Shown one piece after another: positions 17,421-26,257 of a stretch of DNA of 64,000 nucleotides (position 1 is the stretch's first letter; the number at the start of each line of letters is the position of its first letter). The notes beneath the pieces are model-generated. The model saw only the letters and a program-made list of their open reading frames with translations. It was not told the origin of the DNA and did not search any database. The position numbers were made by a program, and so were the translations under genes. Source of the stretch: an uncultured Pelagibacteraceae bacterium (GTDB lineage Bacteria > Pseudomonadota > Alphaproteobacteria > Pelagibacterales > Pelagibacteraceae); the NCBI GenBank assembly GCA_902552345.1, contig CACDGO010000004.1:1-64000 (forward strand), read 5' to 3'.

Positions 17421-18863
17421 ATGAAAATCAATCCAAACGGTTTTAGAGAGTATGATGCAAGGTGGATCTTTGAAAAAGAGATCGATATCGAGGGAATCAC
17501 TAATTTAGGCAAAGGCCTAGGAACCCAAATAATTAATCATACTAAAAAAAATAATCCAAGAATAATAGTTGGTCATGACTATCGATCATATAGTGAAAAA
17601 ATTAAAAAAGCTCTTATTGATGGTTTAGTTTCGACTGGATGCCAAATTGAAGATGTTGGTTTATCCTTGTCTCCAATGGTTTACTTCGCACAATTCAACT
17701 TAAATTCAGATGCGATTGCAATGGTAACCGCTAGTCATAATGAAAATGGTTGGACCGGTGTAAAGATGGGTATTAAAAAAGGTTTAACTCATGCACCAGA
17801 GGAAATGTTTGAACTAAAAGAGATTACATTAAACAAAAAATTTAAAATAGGAAAAGGAAATGTTAAAAAAATTGATAATTTTAAAGATATTTATATTCAA
17901 GATTTAATTAAAAAAAATAAAATAAATAAAAAAATTAGAGCAGTTGTTGCATGCGGAAATGGAACAGCAGGTATTTTTGCACCAGAAATATTGAAAGGTA
18001 TAGGATGTGAGGTAATTGAACTAGACTGCAAATTAGATTGGTCTTTTCCTAAATACAACCCAAATCCTGAAGATCTAAAAATGCTTCATGCTATTTCAAA
18101 AGCAGTAAAAGAAAACAAAGCAGATATTGGATTTGGTTTTGATGGAGATGGTGATAGATGCGGCGTGATAGACAATCTTGGTAACGAAATTTTCTCTGAT
18201 AAAATAGGTCTCTTGATCGCCAGAAACCTCTCTGGTATTTATAAAAACTCAAAATTTATAGTAGATGTTAAATCAACTGGTCTTTTTGCAAATGATAAAA
18301 TTTTAATATCAAATAATTGCAAAACTATTTACTGGAAAACAGGACACTCTCACATCAAAAGAAAAGTAAATTTAGAAAAAGCACTTGCAGGCTTTGAAAA
18401 AAGTGGTCATTTCTTTTTTAGTAAACCTTTAGGCTACGGATATGATGATGGTATTAATTCAGCAATACAAGTTTGCCACCTTATAGCAAGTCAAAGTAAA
18501 GATATAAGTCAGATTATAAATGAATTGCCTGTAACATATCAATCACCAACAATGGCACCTTATTGTAAAGATGAGGAAAAATATGAAGTAGTAAAAAAGA
18601 TTGTTGATGAGGTTCTTAAGTTGAAAAATGGAAATTTTAAAATTAATAATCAGTCTATTAAGGAAGTTTTAACAGTAAATGGTGTTAGATTTTCATTAGA
18701 GGATGGGTCTTGGGGCTTGATAAGAGCCTCCTCAAATAAACCTTCACTAGTTGTTGTAACTGAAAGTACCTCATCAGACAAAAGTAAAAAAGAAATATTT
18801 GAATTTATTGATGGTCTTTTGCAAAAAACTGGAAAAATTGGAGAATACGATCAAAAAATTTAA
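17421..18863 (+). CDS. Phosphomannomutase/phosphoglucomutase
   Basis: Alpha-D-phosphohexomutase of 480 residues. It has the N-terminal FREYDARW region, phosphoserine loop TASHNENGWTG, Mg2+ loop GFDGDGDRCG, and sugar-binding loop GFEKSGHFF, in the usual order. It interconverts hexose 1- and 6-phosphates (mannose or glucose) and so feeds nucleotide-sugar synthesis for the glycan genes further along. Its 3' end overlaps the convergent TauE-like gene by four bases. Confidence 0.9.
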   Translation: MKINPNGFREYDARWIFEKEIDIEGITNLGKGLGTQIINHTKKNNPRIIVGHDYRSYSEKIKKALIDGLVSTGCQIEDVGLSLSPMVYFAQFNLNSDAIAMVTASHNENGWTGVKMGIKKGLTHAPEEMFELKEITLNKKFKIGKGNVKKIDNFKDIYIQDLIKKNKINKKIRAVVACGNGTAGIFAPEILKGIGCEVIELDCKLDWSFPKYNPNPEDLKMLHAISKAVKENKADIGFGFDGDGDRCGVIDNLGNEIFSDKIGLLIARNLSGIYKNSKFIVDVKSTGLFANDKILISNNCKTIYWKTGHSHIKRKVNLEKALAGFEKSGHFFFSKPLGYGYDDGINSAIQVCHLIASQSKDISQIINELPVTYQSPTMAPYCKDEEKYEVVKKIVDEVLKLKNGNFKINNQSIKEVLTVNGVRFSLEDGSWGLIRASSNKPSLVVVTESTSSDKSKKEIFEFIDGLLQKTGKIGEYDQKI

Positions 18864-19690
18864 AGTTTTATATATTCAAATAAAAATCTTGATCCTACTA
18901 ATACTAAAAAAATTCCAAAATATTTTGTAAGTTTTTTTTTATCCAACCTATGGCTTGTCTTCGCACCTAATCTAGCCATAAATGCAGTGATTGGAAAAAA
19001 AATCAAAAAAACAGGAATATTTAAAAATCCAATACTTAAAGGAACATCAGCTTCTAATATTTGACCTGAAAGTAAAAAACCAATAGCGCCACATGAAGCT
19101 ATAACAAAACCGATTGCGGCAGCACTTCCTATGGCTTTATTTATTGGGTACCCAAAATATTTTAAAATTGGGACGTTCATAACTGCACCGCCAATACCCA
19201 TTGGAGCAGAAACAAATCCACTAATTATACCTGCTATTGTTCTAGCAAATATACCAATTTTAATATTTAAATTATCTCCTTTTTCTTTCAAAAATAATAA
19301 ATAAAAAGCTAATGCATAAACTACAATTGTAAAATAAAGAATTAATGGCTTTGTATCTAAATAACTGGCCAAAACCGTTCCTAGAACAACTCCAGCAACA
19401 ACAGATAAACCAAATCCTCTTACAACTTTAAAGTCAACTGCATTATGTTGATGATGAGTAAGAACTGAAACTATTGATGTAGGTATAATAATTCCAAAAG
19501 ATGTGCCTACTGATAAATGCATAATAAATGCTTGGTCTACACCTGCTTTTGTAAAAATATAAAATAAAATTGGAACAGTGACTAGACCACCGCCAATCCC
19601 AAAAAGCCCTGCAGCAAAACCTGCTGGAATTGCAGTGATAATCATAACAATTATTAAAAAAATTATTTCTGACTGTGAAAGTATATCCAA
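18860..19690 (-). CDS. TauE/SafE family sulfite/organoanion exporter
   Basis: Membrane protein of 276 residues with about eight hydrophobic segments and the two family repeats: AGLFGIGGGLVTVPIL near the N-terminus and APMGIGGAVMNVPIL in the middle. Family members export sulfite, sulfoacetate or similar anions. The substrate is unknown. Two bases separate it from dusA, so it is probably cotranscribed with it. Confidence 0.88.
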   Translation of the reverse strand: MDILSQSEIIFLIIVMIITAIPAGFAAGLFGIGGGLVTVPILFYIFTKAGVDQAFIMHLSVGTSFGIIIPTSIVSVLTHHQHNAVDFKVVRGFGLSVVAGVVLGTVLASYLDTKPLILYFTIVVYALAFYLLFLKEKGDNLNIKIGIFARTIAGIISGFVSAPMGIGGAVMNVPILKYFGYPINKAIGSAAAIGFVIASCGAIGFLLSGQILEADVPLSIGFLNIPVFLIFFPITAFMARLGAKTSHRLDKKKLTKYFGIFLVLVGSRFLFEYIKL

Positions 19691-19692
19691 AA

Positions 19693-20676
19693 TTATCTTT
19701 CTAGTGATACAGGGCTTTTTTTCTTTACCTGGTCCATAATGTGATTTACTTTTTGAAGATCTGCATCTCTAATACATAAATTTTTTGAAAGATATTGTTT
19801 CCACTCTTTAGAACCATTCTGCCCATGAAATAAACCCACTGTATGTCTCATAATATGATTTAATTGAGTACCTTTTGATGTTTCCTCCTGAATATATGGA
19901 ATTAAATTTTGCATGACTTCTGATCTTGTTGGCACTTCTTTGTTTCCAAAAACCTCTTTTTCTATCTCTGCTAAAAAATAAGGTGAGTGATAAATAGCTC
20001 TACCTATCATTACTCCATCTACTTTTTTTAAGTGATCATTAATTTCATTTATGGTTTTAATACCTCCGTTGATAATAATTTCGTCTTTTTTAAAGTGATT
20101 TTTAAGTTTATAAACAAAATCATACTTCAATGGAGGGATATTTAAATTTTCTTTAGGACTTAATTTTTTTAATAAGGCTTTTCTAGCATGAATTATGAAT
20201 TTTTTAGAGCCTGCATTTTTTGTTGTTTGAATAAATGATTTTAAAAAATTAAAGTTTTCTACATCATTATATCCAATTCTTGTTTTAATTGTTATTGGTA
20301 AATCGGTAGCTTTAGTCATTGCTTCAATACATCTTGCTACTAGATTAGGTTCTTGCATTAAACATGCGCCGAATTTATTTTTTTGAACTTTTTTACTCGG
20401 GCAGCCTAAATTCAAATTTATTTCTTTGTAACCATAGTCTTCAGAAATTTTACAAGCCTCTGCTAGATCATTTGGATTTGATCCACCTACTTGAAGCGTA
20501 ACTGGATTTGATATCTTTTTAAAAGATAAAAGTTTATTTCTGTCACCTCTTATAATTGCGTTAGCAACTATCATCTCAGTATATAGGTGAATATTTTTAC
20601 TAATAAGACTTAGAAAATAAATTTCATGCTTATCAGTGCAGTCCATCATTGGTGCAACTGAAACAGTTTTATCCAT
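19693..20676 (-). CDS. dusA: tRNA-dihydrouridine(20/20a) synthase
   Basis: FMN-dependent Dus protein of 327 residues. It shows VAPMMDCTDK at the start, the NLGCPSKKVQKNKFGACLM segment with the catalytic Cys, TIKTRIGYND, and IINGGIKT near the flavin phosphate. The ten-residue spacing after the first motif and the length match DusA rather than DusB. Four bases from the rpoZ stop and in the same direction. Confidence 0.9.
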   Translation of the reverse strand: MDKTVSVAPMMDCTDKHEIYFLSLISKNIHLYTEMIVANAIIRGDRNKLLSFKKISNPVTLQVGGSNPNDLAEACKISEDYGYKEINLNLGCPSKKVQKNKFGACLMQEPNLVARCIEAMTKATDLPITIKTRIGYNDVENFNFLKSFIQTTKNAGSKKFIIHARKALLKKLSPKENLNIPPLKYDFVYKLKNHFKKDEIIINGGIKTINEINDHLKKVDGVMIGRAIYHSPYFLAEIEKEVFGNKEVPTRSEVMQNLIPYIQEETSKGTQLNHIMRHTVGLFHGQNGSKEWKQYLSKNLCIRDADLQKVNHIMDQVKKKSPVSLER

Positions 20677-20679
20677 GAT

Positions 20680-21180
20680 TTATTCTGTTTTGTTCTCTTC
20701 TTCTACTGGAGCTTCTTCACTTAATTCAAGCGGCGCTTCCTCTGTATCTAAATTTTCTTCCTTTATTTCAGGCTGTTCTGCTTTTAATTCTGATAACGCT
20801 TCGTCTGCTAAGCTAGGTTTTTTTGACTCTGGAATTCGTCTTGTTCTTTTCGAAGGAAGAATAGCAACCCCACTTTTTGAAACTTGACCTTTATATAAAT
20901 TTTCAAAATCATCGTTAGTTTCGTCTTCGATTTCTTCTTGTTCTTCCGACTCATCTGGTTCTTTCCTTAATCTTTTAATTGCACTGGACTCAATTTCTTT
21001 TATATTTATTTTTCCATCGCCAATCTCTCTTAAAGAAATTATTGTTCGCTTATCGTTATCTTCATCCACAAGCATTGGGGATCCTGCATTAAGTTGAACT
21101 GTTCGCTCTTTAGCTAATAAAACTAAATCATATTGATTATCAACTTTTTCTAAACAATCTTCTACGGTAATTCTTGCCAT
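20680..21180 (-). CDS. rpoZ: RNA polymerase omega subunit with long acidic C-terminal extension
   Basis: Residues 1 to about 72 are a standard omega subunit (MARITVEDC, NQYDLVLLAKERT, SLREIGDGKI), which assists beta-prime folding and binds ppGpp together with it. The protein continues to 166 residues. The extra part is rich in Glu, Asp and Ser, is broken by one basic patch (LPSKRTRRIPESKK), and looks disordered. Alphaproteobacterial omegas are often longer than the E. coli one (91 residues), but this tail is long. First gene of an rpoZ-dusA-TauE run. Confidence 0.93.
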   Translation of the reverse strand: MARITVEDCLEKVDNQYDLVLLAKERTVQLNAGSPMLVDEDNDKRTIISLREIGDGKINIKEIESSAIKRLRKEPDESEEQEEIEDETNDDFENLYKGQVSKSGVAILPSKRTRRIPESKKPSLADEALSELKAEQPEIKEENLDTEEAPLELSEEAPVEEENKTE

Positions 21181-21216
21181 GAGGATTTATATATTCAAAT
21201 AATTAAAATAAATCAA

Positions 21217-22431
21217 TTATTTTTTAAGTATGACAGGTTCTAAAGTTTTTCTGATTATAAGCAGAAGTCCCAGCGAAATAATAATATAAATAATAGAAAT
21301 TAGAGCAATATCCTCAATAGAAAAACCATTATCGATCATTATCCCAAACACTGCGGTTCCAAAAGCAGTTGAAAAAACCATGAATGCTGTTGTCAATGCT
21401 TTTATTGATCCTATAAATTTTACACCATAAATTTCAGCCCAAGTGGAAGATCCAAGTACGTTAGCTAGCCCATTAGATATGCCTATAAATCCTAAAAAAA
21501 TATATGCCGATATTTCATTTTGATAATATAACAAAACAAACATTGCTATTAGAAGGGGTATATTCATTAGAGGTATAAGCTTTCTACTAGTAAACTTATC
21601 AACTAAAAAACCAGAGAAAAATAAAGTTACTATCGAAGCTACTGAATAAATCATAAAGCCCTTTGGGATCGTATATATATTCCACATTTTAGAATTCGAA
21701 ATAAAGGACTGGTAAACAAATACCCCTGTTGCGATCCAAGGCATTGCGAGCATATTCAAAGAAACAACGTAAAATCTAAAATCTTTGATTACATCTCGTC
21801 GTCTCCAACTTTTAATTATAAATGACTTTTGAGGACGCCGTTCTTTTTCTCTTGATTCTAATTTTATTGTTCTTATCGTATTGAAAATTATTAGAGGTAA
21901 AAATAATATAATTAAAACTGCTATGCCATGCCAGACTGTTCGCCAAGAATAAATCAAAAATAAATATGTAACAAAAATAGGTAGAATAAATTCGGCAGAT
22001 GAAAGACCAAACCAAATTATACTGAGAGCCTTTCCTCTTGTTTGATTAAAAAATCTAGAAACAGTCGTAGTTGCGGTATGGCTCATTAAACCTTGTCCGG
22101 CAAATCTCATTAAAAAAATTCCTAACGCTAAAAAATAAATATTATTTATAAAAGAAAATAACAAGCTAGAAAAAAATAATAATAAAATTACAAAAAAAGA
22201 ATAATAGATTATATGATACTCATCAATTTTCTTGCCAACCCAGACTAGTAAAAGACTTGAAAAAATTGTGGCAGAAGCATAAATATTTCCAAATTGGCCG
22301 TGAGAAATTCCAAGCTCATCTCTTATTGGTGCATTGAATAAACCTAAAAAAAAACTCTGTCCAAAACTTGAAAAAAATGTAAATATAAATCCAAAAACTA
22401 CAACTTTTTTATTTATTGAAACTTTAAACAT
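21217..22431 (-). CDS. Major facilitator superfamily transporter
   Basis: Protein of 404 residues with about twelve membrane segments and a central loop (ESREKERRPQKS) dividing two six-helix halves. The N-terminal half shows a GxLxDK-like motif (VGKKIDE) and the second half a related one (FLVDKFTSRK), as expected for MFS. The substrate is not evident. Monocistronic, divergent from the CoA-transferase operon. Confidence 0.85.
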   Translation of the reverse strand: MFKVSINKKVVVFGFIFTFFSSFGQSFFLGLFNAPIRDELGISHGQFGNIYASATIFSSLLLVWVGKKIDEYHIIYYSFFVILLLFFSSLLFSFINNIYFLALGIFLMRFAGQGLMSHTATTTVSRFFNQTRGKALSIIWFGLSSAEFILPIFVTYLFLIYSWRTVWHGIAVLIILFLPLIIFNTIRTIKLESREKERRPQKSFIIKSWRRRDVIKDFRFYVVSLNMLAMPWIATGVFVYQSFISNSKMWNIYTIPKGFMIYSVASIVTLFFSGFLVDKFTSRKLIPLMNIPLLIAMFVLLYYQNEISAYIFLGFIGISNGLANVLGSSTWAEIYGVKFIGSIKALTTAFMVFSTAFGTAVFGIMIDNGFSIEDIALISIIYIIISLGLLLIIRKTLEPVILKK

Positions 22432-22523
22432 TTATGATTTATCTTTTATTTTCATTAATTTACATCAATGAAATATCTTAAGCTTATATATAGATCAATA
22501 ATTTTGATGCTATAATTAAATTT

Positions 22524-23669
22524 ATGGATGGACCATTAAAAAACATATTAGTCGTAGACCTAACTAGAGTTTTGGTTGGTCCATATTGCACAATGATTCT
22601 CTCAGATCTTGGGGCCAGGGTAATAAAGATTGAAGCACCTGAAGTTGGAGATGACTCTAGAAAATTTGGCCCCTTCATAGAAAATAATTCAGCTTATTTT
22701 ATGTCTTTAAACAGGGGGAAGGAAAGTATTGCGTTAAATCTAAAAAATAATGATGATAAAAAAATTTTTTTAGATATTTTACAAAAAGCTGATGTTCTTG
22801 TTGAGAATTTTAAACCTGGAACATTAGAAAAATGGGGTTTTGGATGGAAAATTATCTGTAAAAAATTTCCTAAACTTATATATGCTTCAGCTTCTGGTTT
22901 TGGTCAGACGGGTCCTTTAAAGGAATTGCCTGCTTATGACATGGTGGTTCAAGGTATGGGAGGTTTGATGAGTGTTACAGGACAACCTAACTCTGAACCT
23001 ACAAGAGTAGGTACATCTATAGGAGATATTACAGCAGCTCTATTTACTTCTATTGGAATAAATTCAGCTTTATACAATAGAGAAAAAACTGGAAAAGGTA
23101 TGTTTATTGATGTCTCGATGTTAGATTGTCAAATAGCTATACTTGAAAATGCGATCGCGAGATATTTATCAAAAAACGAGATACCTAAGCCAATGGGGTC
23201 TCGACATCCATCCATAGCACCCTTTGAAGCATTTAAAACTAAAGACAATTATATTATTATAGCGGCAGGTAATGATAAATTGTTTGAAAAATTATGTCAT
23301 TCGTTAAATATGAGTGAAGAAGCTAAAAATGAGAAATTCAAAACGAATGCTCTGCGTTGCCAAAATATGGATGAACTTAAATCCATTATGGAAAATAAAT
23401 TAAAATCTCTGAGCACTAAAGAATGGACACAAAAACTAGAAAAAGATAAAATTCCTTGTGGTCCTATTTTTAACATAAAAGACGCAGTTGAAAATCCACA
23501 AATTAAAGCTAGAAATATGATAGTGGATACGTATCATCAAGTAGTAGGGAATTTTAAAACAGCAGGAAATCCTATTAAGATGTCAGTTTACGCAGATAGT
23601 TTAAAAAGGGGAAATGTTCCTGATCTTGATGGTGATAGAGAAAAAATCATTAAGGAGTTTTGTAATTAA
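22524..23669 (+). CDS. CaiB/BaiF family III CoA-transferase
   Basis: Protein of 381 residues that moves CoA between carboxylic acids through an aspartyl intermediate. Family signatures are VDLTRVLVGPYCTMILSD, VIKIEAP, FKPGTLEKWGFG, ASGFGQTGP and DVSMLDCQ with the nucleophilic Asp. A TATAAT (22511-22516) lies only seven bases before the ATG, so the transcript may be nearly leaderless. It heads a tight operon with a beta-hydroxyacid dehydrogenase and a flavin-fold protein, suggesting a small carboxylic-acid catabolic route. The acid is unknown. Confidence 0.88.
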   Translation: MDGPLKNILVVDLTRVLVGPYCTMILSDLGARVIKIEAPEVGDDSRKFGPFIENNSAYFMSLNRGKESIALNLKNNDDKKIFLDILQKADVLVENFKPGTLEKWGFGWKIICKKFPKLIYASASGFGQTGPLKELPAYDMVVQGMGGLMSVTGQPNSEPTRVGTSIGDITAALFTSIGINSALYNREKTGKGMFIDVSMLDCQIAILENAIARYLSKNEIPKPMGSRHPSIAPFEAFKTKDNYIIIAAGNDKLFEKLCHSLNMSEEAKNEKFKTNALRCQNMDELKSIMENKLKSLSTKEWTQKLEKDKIPCGPIFNIKDAVENPQIKARNMIVDTYHQVVGNFKTAGNPIKMSVYADSLKRGNVPDLDGDREKIIKEFCN

Positions 23670-23671
23670 AA

Positions 23672-24541
23672 ATGAGTTGTAAAGTAGCTTTTCTAGGTCT
23701 TGGTGTAATGGGTTATCCCATGGCTGGATACATATCAAAAGCTGGTCATAATGTGACAGTTTACAATCGTACAAAATCCAAAGCTGAAAAATGGTTAAAG
23801 GAGTATAAAGGGAAAATGGCTGAAACACCAATGGATGCAGCAAAAGATTGTGATTTTATTTTTACATGTGTAGGAAACGATAACGATTTGAGAGAAGTAA
23901 CTTTAGGAGAAAAAGGTTTATTTAAAACTGCTAAAAAAGGTGCAATTTATATCGATAACACTACTGCATCAGCTAACATAGCGAGAGAACTTTATAAAGA
24001 GGCAAAAATAAAAGGATTTGACTTTTTAGATGCACCAATTTCTGGTGGTCAAGCTGGAGCAGAAGGTGGAATTTTAACAGTTATGGTTGGGGGTGATGAA
24101 GCTCCATATAAAAAAGCTGAACCAGTTATTGATTGCTATAGCAAAAAAATTAAACTTCTTGGTCCCTCTGGAAGTGGCCAGTTAACAAAAATGGTAAACC
24201 AAATTTGCATTGCGGGCTTAGTACAAGGATTATCCGAAGCGATTAATTTTGGCATGAACGCAGGATTAAATATGCACGATGTAATTGAAGTTATTTCAAA
24301 AGGTGCTGCACAGTCTTGGCAAATGGAAAATAGACATAAAACGATGATTGAAGATAAATTTGATTATGGATTTGCGGTTGATTGGATGAGAAAAGATTTG
24401 AAAATAGCTATGGATGAGGCCAAGAAAAATAACTCGCCCTTACCCATCACAAAAATAATCGATGAATATTATGCTGAGGTACAAAAAATGGGTGGAGAAA
24501 GATGGGATACTTCAAGTTTAATTAAAAGATTTAGAAAATAA
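23672..24541 (+). CDS. NAD-dependent beta-hydroxyacid dehydrogenase (3-hydroxyisobutyrate / tartronate semialdehyde type)
   Basis: Protein of 289 residues. It has the Rossmann loop FLGLGVMGYPMAG, substrate loop DAPISGGQAGAEGG, catalytic Lys region SGQLTKMVNQ, and the C-terminal helix with KDLKIAMDEA. Members oxidise 3-hydroxyisobutyrate or reduce tartronate semialdehyde or glyoxylate. Starts two bases after the CoA-transferase stop, so the two enzymes probably serve one pathway. Confidence 0.88.
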   Translation: MSCKVAFLGLGVMGYPMAGYISKAGHNVTVYNRTKSKAEKWLKEYKGKMAETPMDAAKDCDFIFTCVGNDNDLREVTLGEKGLFKTAKKGAIYIDNTTASANIARELYKEAKIKGFDFLDAPISGGQAGAEGGILTVMVGGDEAPYKKAEPVIDCYSKKIKLLGPSGSGQLTKMVNQICIAGLVQGLSEAINFGMNAGLNMHDVIEVISKGAAQSWQMENRHKTMIEDKFDYGFAVDWMRKDLKIAMDEAKKNNSPLPITKIIDEYYAEVQKMGGERWDTSSLIKRFRK

Positions 24542-24544
24542 ATC

Positions 24545-25153
24545 GTGTCAGAAACAGTAAGCTACTACGAAAATTCAAAAGAAATAGAAAATAAAATTTG
24601 GGATTTGCTATCAAATGCAGTCAAAGATAGATCCTCAGAATTTAGAACTCCCGTTTTCATTTGTGGGAATGAAGAAGATCTTGATGGTAGAGTAGTTGTT
24701 TTAAGGAAAGCAGATCAGCAAAACAATTTTATTCAATACCATAGTGACATAAGATCTTCAAAAATTGAAAAAATAAAAAAGAATCCCAAATGTTCAATTT
24801 TATTTTATGGTAAAGAGGAAAAAATACAGCTTAGAGTGAAAGCTGAATGTGAAGTAAATTATAATAATGATATAACAAAAGAGTCTTGGGATAAAACTGG
24901 TCACATTAGTAGAAAGTGTTATTTAGTTACAAACGGACCGGGCACAGAGTCAGAAAAACCTACTTCAGGATTAGATAATAAATTTGATAACTTTGGTTTT
25001 ACAAAGGAAGAAAGTGAGGCTGGTTATAAAAATTTTTGCGTTATTAAATGTAAAATTAAAAGTATTGAATGGCTTTATTTAGCAGCTAAAGGGCACAGAA
25101 GGGCGTTGATTGATTTGAATGGTTCTAAAAAGTTTACTTGGTTAATACCTTAA
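24545..25153 (+). CDS. Pyridoxamine 5'-phosphate oxidase-like flavin-binding protein
   Basis: Protein of 202 residues in the split-barrel flavin-binding fold. FRTPVFICGNEEDLDGRVVVLRK, the following FIQYHSDIRSSKIEKI and the C-terminal EWLYLAAKGHRRA resemble the PNPOx family, but it is not a typical PdxH because the canonical PLP/FMN residues are only partly recognisable. The start is GTG, three bases after the dehydrogenase stop. The role within the operon is unknown. Confidence 0.75.
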   Translation: MSETVSYYENSKEIENKIWDLLSNAVKDRSSEFRTPVFICGNEEDLDGRVVVLRKADQQNNFIQYHSDIRSSKIEKIKKNPKCSILFYGKEEKIQLRVKAECEVNYNNDITKESWDKTGHISRKCYLVTNGPGTESEKPTSGLDNKFDNFGFTKEESEAGYKNFCVIKCKIKSIEWLYLAAKGHRRALIDLNGSKKFTWLIP

Positions 25154-25154
25154 T

Positions 25155-25658
25155 TTATTTTTTATATTTTTTTATATTTTCAACGTAATCTCTTGCGTTT
25201 TCTTTTATATGTTCTATTTCTTCATCAGTAACTTGTCTGACAACTTTACCTGGGCTTCCTAAGACTAAAGATCTATCTGGTATAACTTTATTCTCAGTGA
25301 CTAATGAGTTTGCACCGATTATACAATTTTTTCCAATCTTTGCTTTGTTTAAAATAATTGAACCAATTCCAATTATGCAATCGTCAGAAATTTCACATCC
25401 ATGAAGCATGACCATATGCCCAACGGTAACTCCCTTACCAACAATTGTTGGACAACCTGGGTCAGTATGTATGACACTGCCATCTTGAATATTTGAGCCT
25501 TCGCCAATTATAATTGGTTCTAAATCACCTCTTAAAGTTGCATTAAACCAAATATTAGAATCTTTTTTTAATTCTACATTTCCGATGATTACAGCATTAG
25601 AGGCCACCCAGCTGTTTGGGTCTATTTTAGGAATATGACCTTTAACATCGTAAATCAT
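25155..25658 (-). CDS. Gamma-carbonic anhydrase family protein
   Basis: Left-handed beta-helix protein of 167 residues made of hexapeptide repeats. Zinc-ligand histidines are visible in GSVIHTDPG, VTVGHMVMLHGCEI, in the pattern of Cam/YrdA-type gamma-carbonic anhydrases, and Arg/Asp/Gln of the subunit interface are in LRGDLEP and NIQDGS. Activity of this subgroup is often untested. Convergent with the preceding operon, divergent from the thioredoxin-like gene. Confidence 0.87.
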   Translation of the reverse strand: MIYDVKGHIPKIDPNSWVASNAVIIGNVELKKDSNIWFNATLRGDLEPIIIGEGSNIQDGSVIHTDPGCPTIVGKGVTVGHMVMLHGCEISDDCIIGIGSIILNKAKIGKNCIIGANSLVTENKVIPDRSLVLGSPGKVVRQVTDEEIEHIKENARDYVENIKKYKK

Positions 25659-25699
25659 AAATTTGCTGTAATGTATTATTAATTATCTTATAATATATT

Positions 25700-26257
25700 A
25701 TGGCTTTAACAAAGACACCAGTTTGCGATTTTGGGAAAAAAGCTGAAGATTTCAAACTAAAATCAATAGAAAATAAAATAATTTCTCTGAATGACATAAA
25801 AGGTGAAAAAGCAACCTTAATAATGTTTATTTGTAATCATTGCCCATATGTAAAAGCTATTATTAGTCAATTGGCTAAAGATTGTAACGATTTAAAGCAA
25901 GATGGGATTAATTCAGTTGCAATCATGTCTAATGATACAAAAAATTATCCTGAGGACTCTTTTGATAATATGATCAAATTTTCTAAGGTAAATAATTTTG
26001 GTCAAACAAATTATTTGATTGATGAAACTCAAGAAATAGCGAAAAAATATGGCGCTGTTTGTACACCTGACTTCTTTGGTTATAATAAAGATTTAAAACT
26101 TCAATACCGAGGAAGATTTAGAGAACTTAAGGATCTTAAACCTACTTCAACAGGCGATAGCGATTTGAAGTTAGCTATGAAAATGATATCCGAAACTCAA
26201 GTTGGTCCAAGAGAACAAGTTCCTAGTATGGGATGTAATATTAAGTGGTTTAAATAA
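25700..26257 (+). CDS. Thioredoxin-fold protein (AhpC/TSA-type) with CxxC
   Basis: Cytosolic thioredoxin-like protein of 185 residues with no signal peptide. The redox motif is CNHCPYVKA, preceded by the TLIMF strand, and a later Cys lies in GAVCTPDFFG. This CNHCPYVKA subgroup is usually annotated as thioredoxin family or redoxin. TATAAT at 25689-25694 ends five bases before the ATG, implying a leaderless mRNA. Its stop overlaps the next gene by one base (TAATG). Confidence 0.85.
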   Translation: MALTKTPVCDFGKKAEDFKLKSIENKIISLNDIKGEKATLIMFICNHCPYVKAIISQLAKDCNDLKQDGINSVAIMSNDTKNYPEDSFDNMIKFSKVNNFGQTNYLIDETQEIAKKYGAVCTPDFFGYNKDLKLQYRGRFRELKDLKPTSTGDSDLKLAMKMISETQVGPREQVPSMGCNIKWFK

